From NCBI GenBank assembly GCA_036389835.1, contig DASVWC010000010.1:47773-111772 (forward strand): DNA of 64,000 nucleotides, given 5' to 3'. Of this stretch, positions 25,440 through 33,703 are shown in pieces. A program made the translations under genes and the position numbers. This DNA comes from AC-37 sp036389835 (GTDB lineage: Bacteria; Actinomycetota; Thermoleophilia; Solirubrobacterales; Thermoleophilaceae). Position 1 is the stretch's first letter. The number at the start of each line of letters is the position of its first letter. The notes beneath the pieces are model-generated. The model did not search any database. It was not told where the DNA came from and worked only from the letters and a program-made list of their open reading frames with translations.

Positions 25440-26524
25440 TCGAGCCGCTCCGGGCGCAGGCGCTCGGCCTTCACCGGGTGCTCGAGCCCCGCGGCGCGCT
25501 GCCGCAGGCGGCGTACCGCCTCGATCCCTCTCCTGAAATCGCGGCGGACGAGGTACGCATCGGCGTCGAGCGGCTGAGCCTCGACGCGGCGTCGTACCGG
25601 CAGCTCGCGACCGCGCACCGGAGGGACGGGGAGGCCATCCGTGAGGAGGTGCTGGAGATTGTGCGCCGGCGCGGCAAGCTGCACAATCCGGTCACCGGGT
25701 CGGGCGGGATGCTGATCGGCACCGTCGAAGAGGTCGGGGCCGAATCTCCGCACGGTCTGTCGGTTGGCGAGCGGGTGGCGTCGCTCGTGTCGCTCACGCT
25801 GACGCCGCTGGCGGTCTCCGACGGGTTGGCCGGCTGGGACGGCCACAGTCCCCAGGCCCCCGCGCGGGGTCACGCCATCCTGTTCGCGACCGCGCGAGCC
25901 GCACGCATCCCGTCCGAGCTGAGCGACGGGGCCGCGGCTGCGCTGTTCGATGTCTGCGGGGGGCCGGCGCTCTGCGCGCGCGTGGTGACGAAGGCGGTCG
26001 AGTCGGGCCTCCCCCCGGTGGTGACGGTGTTGGGCGGCGCGGGCAGAAGCGGCTCGCTCATCCTTGCGGCCGCGCGGCGCGAGGGCGCGGCCAGGACGAT
26101 CGCCGTGGTGGAGGACGAGGATCAGCGCGAGGCACTCGCCTCGCGGGGGCTCGCCGACGCGATCGCGGTCGCCGACGCCCGGGACGCCGTGGCCACGGCG
26201 GCCGCGGTCGCCAGCTGCGGTGGGCCGGCCGACGTGAGCGTGCTGTGCGTCGACGCGCCCGGATGCGAGCACGCGGCGATCCTGGCCACCCGCCAGGGCG
26301 GCACCGTGGTGTTCTTCACGATGGCGGCGTCATTGCAAGCAGCGGCGCTCGGCGCAGAGGGGGTCGGCGCTGACATCTGGCTGCTGGTCGGGAACGGGCA
26401 CGTCACCAAAGGACCCGATTACGCGCTGGAGCTGCTGCACGAGTGCCCGGAGCTCGGCTACTTCCTCGAGCCGCGGAGCGGCGCCCAGCACGATCGAGTC
26501 TCGAGCGGAGATGGCCGCGCCTGA
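25409..26524 (+). CDS. kdd: L-erythro-3,5-diaminohexanoate dehydrogenase
   Basis: The 371-residue enzyme would oxidatively deaminate 3,5-diaminohexanoate to 5-amino-3-oxohexanoate with NAD(P)+, the step after the aminomutases in lysine fermentation. Family marks: HRVLEPRGALPQAAYRLD at the start, GKLHNPVTGSGGMLIGTVEEVG, the cofactor loop VLGGAGRSGSL, ATRQGGTVVFFTMA, ALGAEGVGAD and GNGHVTKGPDYALELL. ATG 25409 lies inside the methyltransferase frame; a later start is unlikely because GLHRVLEP must be included. It overlaps kamD by 14 bp. Expected downstream partners, the cleavage enzyme (kce) and the ammonia-lyase (kal), are not present in the window. Confidence 0.85.
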   Translation: MAIRAGQDDLIEPLRAQALGLHRVLEPRGALPQAAYRLDPSPEIAADEVRIGVERLSLDAASYRQLATAHRRDGEAIREEVLEIVRRRGKLHNPVTGSGGMLIGTVEEVGAESPHGLSVGERVASLVSLTLTPLAVSDGLAGWDGHSPQAPARGHAILFATARAARIPSELSDGAAAALFDVCGGPALCARVVTKAVESGLPPVVTVLGGAGRSGSLILAAARREGAARTIAVVEDEDQREALASRGLADAIAVADARDAVATAAAVASCGGPADVSVLCVDAPGCEHAAILATRQGGTVVFFTMAASLQAAALGAEGVGADIWLLVGNGHVTKGPDYALELLHECPELGYFLEPRSGAQHDRVSSGDGRA

Positions 26525-28079
26525 CGGCAGGCTGAACCTCGATCCCGCGGTCGTCGGACGCGCCCGCGAGCTCGCGCGGCGCGTGGCCGAGCCGGTGGTG
26601 GGATTGGCTCGGTCCCACACGACCACCTCGATCGAGCGGGCCGTTCTGCGCCTCGCGGGGCTCGAGGGCGCGGACGCCGACGGCGTGCCGTGGGCAAACC
26701 ATCTGGTCGACGCGGTCGCGGCCGACGTGGGGCTCGAGCACGGGGTGGCGCTGCCAACCTTCGACGCCGCGGCGCGGGAGAACGAGGATCTGGCGGGCGT
26801 CGCGCGGCGAGCGGCGACGGGCTCGATCCGGTTTTCGCTGCCCAGCGCGGCCACGGCGCGCGTCGCACGGGGCGCGGCACGCGCGGCGGTCGAGCGCGGG
26901 GTGGCCGCCATCGACCAGCGGCGGGCCGAGCGCGATCGGCTGACCGCGGCGTGGGGCGACCCCGTTCCGCCGTGGATCTACCTGATCGTGGCGACCGGCG
27001 ACATCGAGGAGGATCTCGTCCACGCCCGCGCCGCGGCCCGGGAGGGCGCCGACGTGATCGCTGTCATCCGGTCGACCGCGCAATCGCTCCTCGACTACGT
27101 CCCCGAGGGAGTGACGCGCGAGGGTCACGCCGGCACCTACGCCACGCGGGCCAACTTCCGGCTCATGCGAGCAGCCCTAGACGAGGTCTCCGCTGAAACC
27201 GGCCGCTACGTGCGCCTGACGAACTACGCCTCAGGCCTGTGCATGCCGGAGATGGCCGTGCTGGCCGGGCTGGAACGGCTCGACATGATGCTGAACGACT
27301 GCATGTACGGCATCATCTTCCGGGACATCAATCCCCGGCGGACGTTCGTGGACCAGCACTTCTCGCGTCAGGTGCACGCGCGGGCCGGCATCGTGATCAA
27401 CACTGGTGAGGACAACTACCTCACCACCAGCGACGCGGTCGAGGCGGCGCATACCGTCGTCGCGTCGCAGCTGCTGAACGAGCAGCTCGGACTCGAGGCC
27501 GGCCTCGAGCCATGGCAGCTAGGGCTGGGCCACGCGTTCGAGGTCGACCCGGCGCTTCCGGACTCGTTCCGCACCGAGCTGGCTCACGCCCAGCTCGTCC
27601 GCGAGCTGTTCCCCGAGGCCCCGCTCAAGTACATGCCTCCCACGAAGCACATGGGCGGCGACATCTTCGCCGGCCACGTGCTGAACGCGTTCTTCAACCT
27701 GGCGGCGCTGATGACGGGTCAGCACATCGTGCTCCTCGGAATGCTCACCGAGGGCATCCACACGCCTTTCCTGTCCGATCGGCACCTGGCGCTCGGAACC
27801 CTGCGCTACGTCCGCACGGCCGCAGGCACCCTCGGTGAGGAGTTCGCGCCGCGCCCCGATGGATTCGTGGCCGAGCGCGGCCGACGCGTCCTCGGCGAGG
27901 CCGTGACCCTACTCGAACGGATCGACGAGGAGTCACTCCTCGCGGCGATCGCCGCCGGAGTTTTCGCCGGAGTCCAGCGTCCGACGGAGGGGGGCCGCGG
28001 CGCGGACGGCGTCGTGGCACAGGCGCCTGGGTACTTCAACCCGGTCACGGAGATCCTCGAAGCGGATGGAGTGGGTTGA
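26511..28079 (+). CDS. kamD: Lysine 5,6-aminomutase, alpha subunit
   Basis: The 522-residue product is the large, TIM-barrel subunit of the adenosylcobalamin- and PLP-dependent enzyme that shifts the terminal amino group of D-lysine or beta-lysine to the next carbon. Recognisable stretches: ERAVLRLAGLEGADADGVPW, VIAVIRSTAQSLLDYVPEG, TYATRANFRLMR, LTNYASGLCMPEMAV, DCMYGIIFRDINPRRTF and KYMPPTKHMGGDIF. Length matches the family. ATG 26511 overlaps the kdd gene by 14 bp. The stop overlaps the kamE start as TGATG, giving tight one-to-one coupling of the two subunits. Confidence 0.93.
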   Translation: MAAPDGRLNLDPAVVGRARELARRVAEPVVGLARSHTTTSIERAVLRLAGLEGADADGVPWANHLVDAVAADVGLEHGVALPTFDAAARENEDLAGVARRAATGSIRFSLPSAATARVARGAARAAVERGVAAIDQRRAERDRLTAAWGDPVPPWIYLIVATGDIEEDLVHARAAAREGADVIAVIRSTAQSLLDYVPEGVTREGHAGTYATRANFRLMRAALDEVSAETGRYVRLTNYASGLCMPEMAVLAGLERLDMMLNDCMYGIIFRDINPRRTFVDQHFSRQVHARAGIVINTGEDNYLTTSDAVEAAHTVVASQLLNEQLGLEAGLEPWQLGLGHAFEVDPALPDSFRTELAHAQLVRELFPEAPLKYMPPTKHMGGDIFAGHVLNAFFNLAALMTGQHIVLLGMLTEGIHTPFLSDRHLALGTLRYVRTAAGTLGEEFAPRPDGFVAERGRRVLGEAVTLLERIDEESLLAAIAAGVFAGVQRPTEGGRGADGVVAQAPGYFNPVTEILEADGVG

Positions 28080-28897
28080 TGCCGGACCTGGGCGAGCCTC
28101 AACCGATCATGCCGTACGGCTCGCGAGCGGAGGACGGCATGGTCCAGCTCTCCTTCACCTTGCCACTTCCCGAGGGCGAGCTCGCGCATGGCGCCGCGCT
28201 TCAGCTCGCAGCGCGCATGGGGCTGCACCCGGCCCGCGTCGTGCACTCGCAGCGGATCGGCGACGGCTTCACGTTCTTCGTCGTCTACGGCGCGACCGAG
28301 CACGGCGCGGACCTCTCCCTAGTTACGTGCGAGCCGGCCGAGTACCCCCTCCTGGCACCGGACGCCGTCGACCGCGTAATCCGCACACGGCTCGGTCGTG
28401 AGTTGGTCGTGGTCGGTGCGTGCATCGGAAGCGACGCGCACACGGTTGGGCTGGACGCGATCCTCAGCGTGAAGGGCTATGCGGGCGAGAGGGGGCTGGA
28501 GTCCTACGAGGCCATCCGCGTGGTGAACCTCGGGTCCCAGGTCCCGCCGGAGCTGCTGGTCCAGCGCGCCGCAGACGAGCACGCCGATGCTGTCCTCGTC
28601 TCGCAGGTCGTCACCGAAGGCAGCTACCACCTGGAGGCCGTGCGGCGCCTCGTCAGCGCCGTCCGCGCGCACTTTGAGAACGCACCGCGCCCGCTGCTGG
28701 TGGCCGGAGGTCCGCGTCTCGACGGCCTGTCCGCTCGTGAACTCGGCGTCGACCGTGTCTTCGGACGGGGCAGCACGCCGGGGGCCGTGGCCAGCTACCT
28801 GGCGCACGCCGTCGTCAGTCGCTCACGCGAAGGCGTCGACCAGCATGTGGACGTGTCCGACCGGCTCGAAGCCCAGCCGCTCGAGGATCGGCCGTGA
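28079..28897 (+). CDS. kamE: Lysine 5,6-aminomutase, beta subunit
   Basis: The 272-residue B12-binding subunit contains GSDAHTVGLDAIL (117-129), where the DxHxxG motif with His121 supplies the lower cobalt ligand, and SVKGYAG with Lys132, the residue that holds PLP in the open state. NLGSQVPPELLV, VSQVVTEGSYH and LVAGGPRL complete the Rossmann-like cobalamin domain. Both cofactor-binding residues are intact, so the enzyme should be active. ATG 28079 overlaps the kamD stop. The last 75 bp overlap the end of the convergent acetyltransferase gene, and the C-terminal tail after SYLAHAVVS appears longer than the domain needs. Confidence 0.93.
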   Translation: MPDLGEPQPIMPYGSRAEDGMVQLSFTLPLPEGELAHGAALQLAARMGLHPARVVHSQRIGDGFTFFVVYGATEHGADLSLVTCEPAEYPLLAPDAVDRVIRTRLGRELVVVGACIGSDAHTVGLDAILSVKGYAGERGLESYEAIRVVNLGSQVPPELLVQRAADEHADAVLVSQVVTEGSYHLEAVRRLVSAVRAHFENAPRPLLVAGGPRLDGLSARELGVDRVFGRGSTPGAVASYLAHAVVSRSREGVDQHVDVSDRLEAQPLEDRP

Positions 28898-29590
28898 CAT
28901 CGATCCGCCCTGCGTGAGCAGCGCCGGGGTTCCGAGCTGCGTCGCGTCCTCCCAGCGCGCGCGAAGGAGTGCTCGGTACGCGCCGCGCCCGCGTGCGCGC
29001 GGCAGGGTGGCGCCGCCGTAGAGCAGGAACCCGTGCTCGGTCGGCGCGCAGGTACCCGCGGAGACCAGCTCTTCGTCCAGCCACACGGCGTGCATGACCG
29101 TCGGCGACGTCTCCCAGCGCTGGGGCAGGAGCGCGCGCGCCTCCTCGATCTCGTCCGTCGGCATCTCGAAGGCGCGCCACTGGACCTCGCTGGCCTCGGC
29201 GTACTCCTCGAAGTTCTTCACCCGCCGCGCCGTGATGCCGGGCCGCGAGGGAGGCGGCGCCTGCTCGCTGACGAGAGCGACAGCGTACGGGTCCCGGTCG
29301 TGCACGATGCCCCGATCGAGCAGCAGGTCGACGAGGTCGGGTGGTTCGGCCGAACTGCCGACCTCCCACTGCGTGCGTGTGCGGCCGCGGTCGCGCAGGA
29401 GTCCGCGAACCTCCTCGACCACCTGGTCCACCTCGGCGGCTGCGAACCGCTGGCGCTGCACGGTGTTCGCGCCGCGTGCGGCTCCCATCCAGACCGTGTA
29501 GCGGTCGGTCTCGATGCGCTCGTCGAGCGGGCCCAGCGGTCCGAACGAATTCGGGTACTCGGCAATCTCGCGCAGCAAAGTCCGGTTCAC
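28823..29590 (-). CDS. GNAT acetyltransferase coupled to kamA
   Basis: The 255-residue protein has the GNAT acetyl-CoA loop in GATLPRARGRGAYRALLRARWEDA and the following strand LGTPALLTQGGSMSRPILERLGFE. GTG 29590 is chosen over TTG 29611 because it overlaps the TGA of kamA as GTGA. In other organisms kamA pairs with the beta-lysine acetyltransferase ablB to make N-epsilon-acetyl-beta-lysine; this protein is co-translated with kamA, so beta-lysine or a derivative is a plausible substrate, but the sequence looks like a general GNAT, not an obvious AblB. The C-terminus overlaps kamE on the other strand by 75 bp. Confidence 0.82.
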   Translation of the reverse strand: MNRTLLREIAEYPNSFGPLGPLDERIETDRYTVWMGAARGANTVQRQRFAAAEVDQVVEEVRGLLRDRGRTRTQWEVGSSAEPPDLVDLLLDRGIVHDRDPYAVALVSEQAPPPSRPGITARRVKNFEEYAEASEVQWRAFEMPTDEIEEARALLPQRWETSPTVMHAVWLDEELVSAGTCAPTEHGFLLYGGATLPRARGRGAYRALLRARWEDATQLGTPALLTQGGSMSRPILERLGFEPVGHVHMLVDAFA

Positions 29591-30909
29591 GCGGTCGCGC
29601 TCTCCGTCCAACGGGCGCGTGCGGCCGGCGTGAGCGAGTGAAGCGGATCGAAGTAGCGAAAGCTGCGACCCGGCGCCACCGCCGGTGAGGTGAACACGCT
29701 CACACCGGACTCTCGGTCGTAGGACTCGAAGGTATGGACACCGCGCTTTCCGCCGCCGCCTGGGAGGTCGACCACGAACCGCGGGACGTTGAAGCCCGCC
29801 GTCGAGCCCATGAGCTGCTTCTCCAGTTCGAGCGCCGTCGCCAGCGAGGTCCTGAGGTGCTCGCAGCGCGGGACCAGATCGTGCTGGAAGACGTAGTACG
29901 AGGTGATGTGGAGATCGGCCAGCGACCGCGTCAGCGCCGTCAGCTCAGAGGCGGAGTCATTCACGCCGCGCAGGAGCACAGACTGGTTGCGGACGGTGAT
30001 CCCGGCGTCGAAGAGGCGAGCCGCGGCGCTCTTCGTGATTGAGGTGATCTCGCGCGTGTGATTGAGATGCACGTGCAGAGCGACCTCCTTGTCGCGCCGC
30101 CGCGCGTACCGGTCCAGCTCGCACAGAGCCGCGAACCAGGGCTCATCGGACAAGAGCTTCATGGGGAGCACGCCCAGCGCGCGCGTCGCGAGACGGATCC
30201 GACGGATGGATGCGATGTCGAGCAGGCGCCGTCCGAGTTCGCAGAGGTAGCGGGCGGGCAGCTGCGCGAGGTCGCCACCGCTCAGCACCACGTCCTTCAC
30301 CTGCGGCGAGGAAGCGAGGTAGTCGAGCGCCGCGTCCCAGCGCGCCGCGTCGACGGGCATTCGCAGCTTCGCCGGCCCGGCGTGCACGGCACCTACCGCG
30401 TAGCTGCGCGTGCAGAAGGCGCAGTACACGGGGCACACGTCGAGCGCGATCAGGAGCGCTCGGTCGGGATAGCGGTGGACCAGGCCGGGTACGGGCATGT
30501 CCGCCTGCTCCTCGAGCGCGTCGAGCCGCGTCATCGGGTGATTGGGCAGCAACTCGCCCGCGAGCGGGACAAACTGTCGCCGGATCGGGTCGGCCGTGGG
30601 TTCCGACCAGTCGATCAGGCTCAGGACGTACGGAGTGAGCCGCAGCGCCATCGGCGCCCGGCCGAGCGCCTCGGCCGCCGCCTGGGCAAAGGTGTCGCCG
30701 CCGAGCTCGCGCAGCACAGCGAGCACGCGCGTCTGGTTCCCCGGCGAGTTCGCGGACTGCCAGCGGTGGTCATGGAACTCAGCGCGGCCGACGTCCGCGT
30801 AGGCGGGTATCCGCCTCCACCACTCGGCCTCGGTGACGGGGCGCGGCTCGCACGACACGGGGATGCTGCCTGGAACCTTCGCCAGCGCTGAACTGTCCCC
30901 CACCGTCAT
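29587..30909 (-). CDS. kamA: Lysine 2,3-aminomutase
   Basis: The 440-residue radical-SAM enzyme converts L-lysine to beta-lysine. The iron-sulfur motif is CPVYCAFC with Cys159, Cys163 and Cys166; the PLP lysine is Lys388 in DLPGGGGKRG; and HVHLNHTREI, GITVRNQSVLLRGVND and YYVFQHDLVP are typical of the family. Length and motif spacing are normal. It is read toward the kdd-kamDE operon, so the lysine genes form two convergent transcripts. The downstream acetyltransferase is translationally coupled. The plus-strand 117 bp upstream show no gene. Confidence 0.93.
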   Translation of the reverse strand: MTVGDSSALAKVPGSIPVSCEPRPVTEAEWWRRIPAYADVGRAEFHDHRWQSANSPGNQTRVLAVLRELGGDTFAQAAAEALGRAPMALRLTPYVLSLIDWSEPTADPIRRQFVPLAGELLPNHPMTRLDALEEQADMPVPGLVHRYPDRALLIALDVCPVYCAFCTRSYAVGAVHAGPAKLRMPVDAARWDAALDYLASSPQVKDVVLSGGDLAQLPARYLCELGRRLLDIASIRRIRLATRALGVLPMKLLSDEPWFAALCELDRYARRRDKEVALHVHLNHTREITSITKSAAARLFDAGITVRNQSVLLRGVNDSASELTALTRSLADLHITSYYVFQHDLVPRCEHLRTSLATALELEKQLMGSTAGFNVPRFVVDLPGGGGKRGVHTFESYDRESGVSVFTSPAVAPGRSFRYFDPLHSLTPAARARWTESATA

Positions 30910-31026
30910 CGTCTCAGTATCCCCGATCGACGGCGTGCTCAGCGAGTCGACACCACGAACACCCTGTGCGCAAGGTTGAGGGCCTCATGGGCTGTATGGC
31001 CCGTGGGAGTCCGAGTCTTCCTGGCA

Positions 31027-31380
31027 TCATTCCGGCTCGTTCCACGGGAGGATCAGGCACTCGGTCTTTTCGGGTTCGCGATCCTCGCCAATCGCCTTGA
31101 GAGCGTTGCTCTGTGCGAGTGAGTAGCAGTTGTTGTCATGCGTTTCCGCGGCGAGCCAGAGCAGGATGAGCGTGATCACGATTCCGTAGAACGCAAACTG
31201 CGCTCGGAAGGCGCGACGAATCCGACGCAGCTCGCTCAGTGTTTCCTCTGCGAGGAGCTCCTGCTCGAGCGCTCCTTCTCGGGCTTCGCGTTCCCGTTCG
31301 GCGTCCGCCGCGCGCGATCGCGCAGCCTCGGCGAGGATTGCATCGCGCTCGGACTCCGGAGGATTCGGACCCGACACCAT
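31027..31380 (-). CDS. Small coiled-coil membrane protein
   Basis: The 117-residue product starts with a charged, helix-forming segment (about residues 10-58, rich in Glu, Arg and Ala with heptad-like spacing: EREREAREGALEQELLAEE), then one hydrophobic span (FAFYGIVITLILLWLAAE) and a short tail with two cysteines (NNCYSL, TECLIL). I do not recognise the family. Codon use and base composition here look less GC-rich than the flanking genes. With the decayed gene that follows and the tRNA at 32048 it may belong to a transferred segment. Confidence 0.5.
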   Translation of the reverse strand: MVSGPNPPESERDAILAEAARSRAADAEREREAREGALEQELLAEETLSELRRIRRAFRAQFAFYGIVITLILLWLAAETHDNNCYSLAQSNALKAIGEDREPEKTECLILPWNEPE

Positions 31381-31549
31381 GCGCCGCGATCCTACAGGTC
31401 ACCTCGCAGCGCGGATTGGGCCACATGCCCGCGGGGGTCACCGCGCCGCGTCGCATGCTCGGCGCGCCCGTTGCCCACATACGCTGCGGATGTGCGTGGA
31501 TCGGTTCCGTCGTTGACGCCTCTACTTCGCGCCCTGCGCCGGCCGGGCG

Positions 31550-31995
31550 ATGAGGTCCAGTGGACTCAAGGTCATTGCGGCCGTCGTCGCCAAGGACACG
31601 CATTTCGCGGCGAATCTCGCGAGGATCCTGGTCGACCGAGCCGCTGCGAAGCATGGCCATTCGATCCAAGTCCCCGACAGCCTGGAGTGTCGTCGCGAGG
31701 TCTCGCTCCACGATGCGACTGGCGCGGATGCCGGCCGCATCGACCTTCTCTTTGAGAACGAGGCTCGAAGCTCTGCCTGCTCGTAGAGCTCAAGCTCGCG
31801 AGTGAGTACCACCATCGTCAGTTGCCGGCATATATGGATGCACTGGATGCAATGCCCGCGGCGGTGAAGGGACTCCTCGCTATCACGAAGTCGACTCCGC
31901 GCGTGGGCGAGGAGGGCCTCGACGGACGCCGCGAGGAGCGACTACGGCTCCAGTTCCTCGCATTCGCGGAAGACCTTTTGGAACCTTGGCGGAGC
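31550..31995 (+). pseudogene. Frameshifted PD-(D/E)XK-like nuclease gene
   Basis: The first frame from ATG 31550 reads KDTHFAANLARILVDRAAAKHGHS and GRIDLLFENEA, then hits a stop at 31786. One base over, from about 31768, coding continues as KLCLLVELKLASEYHHRQLPAYMDALD and LLAITKSTPRVGEEGLDGRREE. Joined, they give D...E-L-K spaced as in PD-(D/E)XK nucleases, which could be part of a restriction or defence-type protein. No natural stop precedes the terminator and tRNA: the open frame runs on to 32088 through them, so the 3' end is missing too. Lower GC content than the surroundings supports foreign origin. Confidence 0.5.
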
Positions 31996-32017
31996 GCCGG
32001 GATGGATCCCAAACGGG

Positions 32018-32041
32018 AAGGGCCCGCGGTTGCGGGCCCTT
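32018..32041 (-). terminator. Intrinsic terminator behind tRNA-Met
   Basis: A perfect 10-bp stem (AAGGGCCCGC / GCGGGCCCTT) with a 4-base loop lies 6 bp past the 3' end of the tRNA at 32048-32121. The symmetric stem with flanking A and T residues could also work for transcripts arriving from the other side. Confidence 0.75.
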
Positions 32042-32047
32042 CGTTAG

Positions 32048-32121
<74 letters not shown>

Positions 32122-32158
32122 TCGCGACCTAGAAGATTAGCGGCGCCCGGCGCGCCGT

Positions 32159-32764
32159 TCAACCATCCGCGGCCGCGGCGCGTGCGCCCTCGACGGCGGC
32201 GAGCACGTCCTCGTTCGGCGGGTTGTCGCCCGCGTTCTCGGCCAGGTGGCTCCAGGTGACCGCTCCGCCGGGAGCCACGACCAGCACACCGCCGAGCTGC
32301 GCGGGGTGGCCCTTGACCGGCCCCTGCATCACCCGCTCGGTCGCGGCGCGCTTGACACCCGCGGCGAACGAGCGCGGGCCGAGCAGCTCGGTCACCGTCG
32401 CGACCTTGGTGCCGGCGCGCTTGTAGGCCTCGCGGTCGGGGTCGACCAGCAGCTCGAGCCCGTCGAGGTCGTACTGCTCGCGGAAGTGCTCGGCGTGGCG
32501 CGGCGTGCCCTGGCCCACGACGACGAGGGCGGCGCCCGCCGCTTCGAACTTCTCCCGGTCGCGGTGCAACTGCACCGCGTGCGAGCGGCAGTGAATTCAG
32601 CCGTAGTGGCGCAGGAACACGAGCACGGCGGGCGTGTCGGTCCAGTAGTCGCCGAGCCGGCGCAGCTCGCCGGCGTGATTCTCCAGCTCGAGGCCGGCCA
32701 GCTCGTCCGCGGTCGCGGGCGCTCGCGTCTCCTGGCGTTCGCCGGAAGTCCCGAAGAGTCCCAT
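32159..32764 (-). CDS. Selenocysteine-containing peroxiredoxin-like protein
   Basis: Reading from ATG 32764 the frame encodes MGLFGTSGERQETR...DTPAVLVFLRHYG, then TGA (32599-32597), then IHCRSHAVQLHRDREKF and a full AhpC/TSA-like C-terminal half (VVVGQGTPRHAEHFREQY, ELLVDPDREAYKRAG) to 32159. The TGA falls exactly where homologues have the first cysteine of C-x-x-C, giving Sec56-Ile-His-Cys59, a U-x-x-C redox centre. The total is 201 residues. A hairpin follows the TGA at the right distance, and selD lies 20 kb away. It is probably a thiol peroxidase or oxidoreductase. A simple nonsense mutation is the alternative, but both halves keep intact frames. Its start is 18 bp from the divergent phosphatase gene. 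Confidence 0.78.
32560..32579 (-). promoter_or_regulatory. SECIS-like hairpin
   Basis: Starting 18 nt after the in-frame TGA, CGCGGTGC pairs perfectly with GCACCGCG around an AGTT loop. An 8-bp stem with a small loop whose second base is G, about 26 nt from the UGA, fits the general bacterial SECIS pattern that recruits SelB. It lies within the coding sequence, as bacterial SECIS elements do. Confidence 0.6.
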
Positions 32765-32782
32765 CGGTGAAAGGCTACCGGG

Positions 32783-33697
32783 GTGCGCATCGCGGTGGTC
32801 GACCTGGGCAGCAACTCCACCCGCCTGCTCGTGGCGAACGTGGAGGACGGCCGTGTCGAGGAGCTCGACCGGCGCACCAACATCACCCGCCTCGGCCAGG
32901 GCGTGGACGCGACCAACCGGCTCGCCGGCGAGGCGATGGAGCGGGTCTTCGCCGTGGTGGCCGAGTACCGCGAGTCGATCGACCGCCTGGGCGCCGAGCG
33001 CACGGTGGCCGTCGCCACGAGCGCCGTGCGCGACGCCGAGAACGACGGGGAGTTCCGCGCGACGCTGCTCGACCGCTACGGCATCGACGCGCGCACCATC
33101 TCCGGTGACGAGGAGGCGCGGCTGACCTTCCAGGGCGCGACGGCGTCGCGCGCGCTCGGCGCGAGCACGGTCGTGATCGACATCGGCGGCGGCAGCACCG
33201 AGCTCGTGGTGGGGCGGGCCGGCGGCGAGCCGGACTTCCACGTCTCCACCCAGGCCGGCTCCGTGCGCCAGACCGAGCGGCACCTGCCCAGCGATCCCCC
33301 GACGGCCGGCGAGGTCGCCGCCCTGCGGGCGGAGGTGCGCGGCATCATCGAGGCCGCCGTCCCGGAGGACGTGCGGCGCTCGGTCGAGCACGGTATCGCC
33401 GTGGCGGGGACCGCGACCTCCTTCGCCGCGATCGACCAGCGGCTCGAGCCCTACGACCCCGAGCGGGTCGACGGCTACGTGCTCACGCTCGACGCGGCCG
33501 AGCGGATCCTCTCCATGCTGGGGGCGCTGCCCGTCGAGGAGCGCCGCGAGGTGCCCGGCCTGCACCCCGGCCGCGCGCCGACGATCGTGGCCGGAGCGGG
33601 CATCCTGGTCGAGGCGATCGCCGCCTTCGGCCTCACGGAAGTGGAGATCGCCGAGGCCGACATCCTGCACGGCGCGGCCCTGGCGGAAGCCAAGTAG
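32783..33697 (+). CDS. Ppx/GppA family phosphatase
   Basis: The 304-residue product of GTG 32783 has the ASKHA-fold phosphate loops VVDLGSNSTRLLVA (5-18) and VIDIGGGSTELVVG (about 132-145), with SAVRDAEN and GTATSFAA between domains. It lacks the C-terminal HD-type extension of long Ppx proteins, so it is the short actinobacterial form, likely an exopolyphosphatase or (p)ppGpp phosphohydrolase. It is divergent from the selenoprotein gene with 18 bp between start codons, leaving no room for a leader. Confidence 0.88.
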   Translation: MRIAVVDLGSNSTRLLVANVEDGRVEELDRRTNITRLGQGVDATNRLAGEAMERVFAVVAEYRESIDRLGAERTVAVATSAVRDAENDGEFRATLLDRYGIDARTISGDEEARLTFQGATASRALGASTVVIDIGGGSTELVVGRAGGEPDFHVSTQAGSVRQTERHLPSDPPTAGEVAALRAEVRGIIEAAVPEDVRRSVEHGIAVAGTATSFAAIDQRLEPYDPERVDGYVLTLDAAERILSMLGALPVEERREVPGLHPGRAPTIVAGAGILVEAIAAFGLTEVEIAEADILHGAALAEAK

Positions 33698-33703
33698 CAC
33701 GGG

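Noticed and set aside
32159..32575. Annotating only the 138-residue downstream part of the peroxiredoxin-like gene
   Set aside because: It lacks the N-terminal strand and the redox motif; the in-frame TGA at the motif position and the upstream half in the same frame favour one selenoprotein gene.
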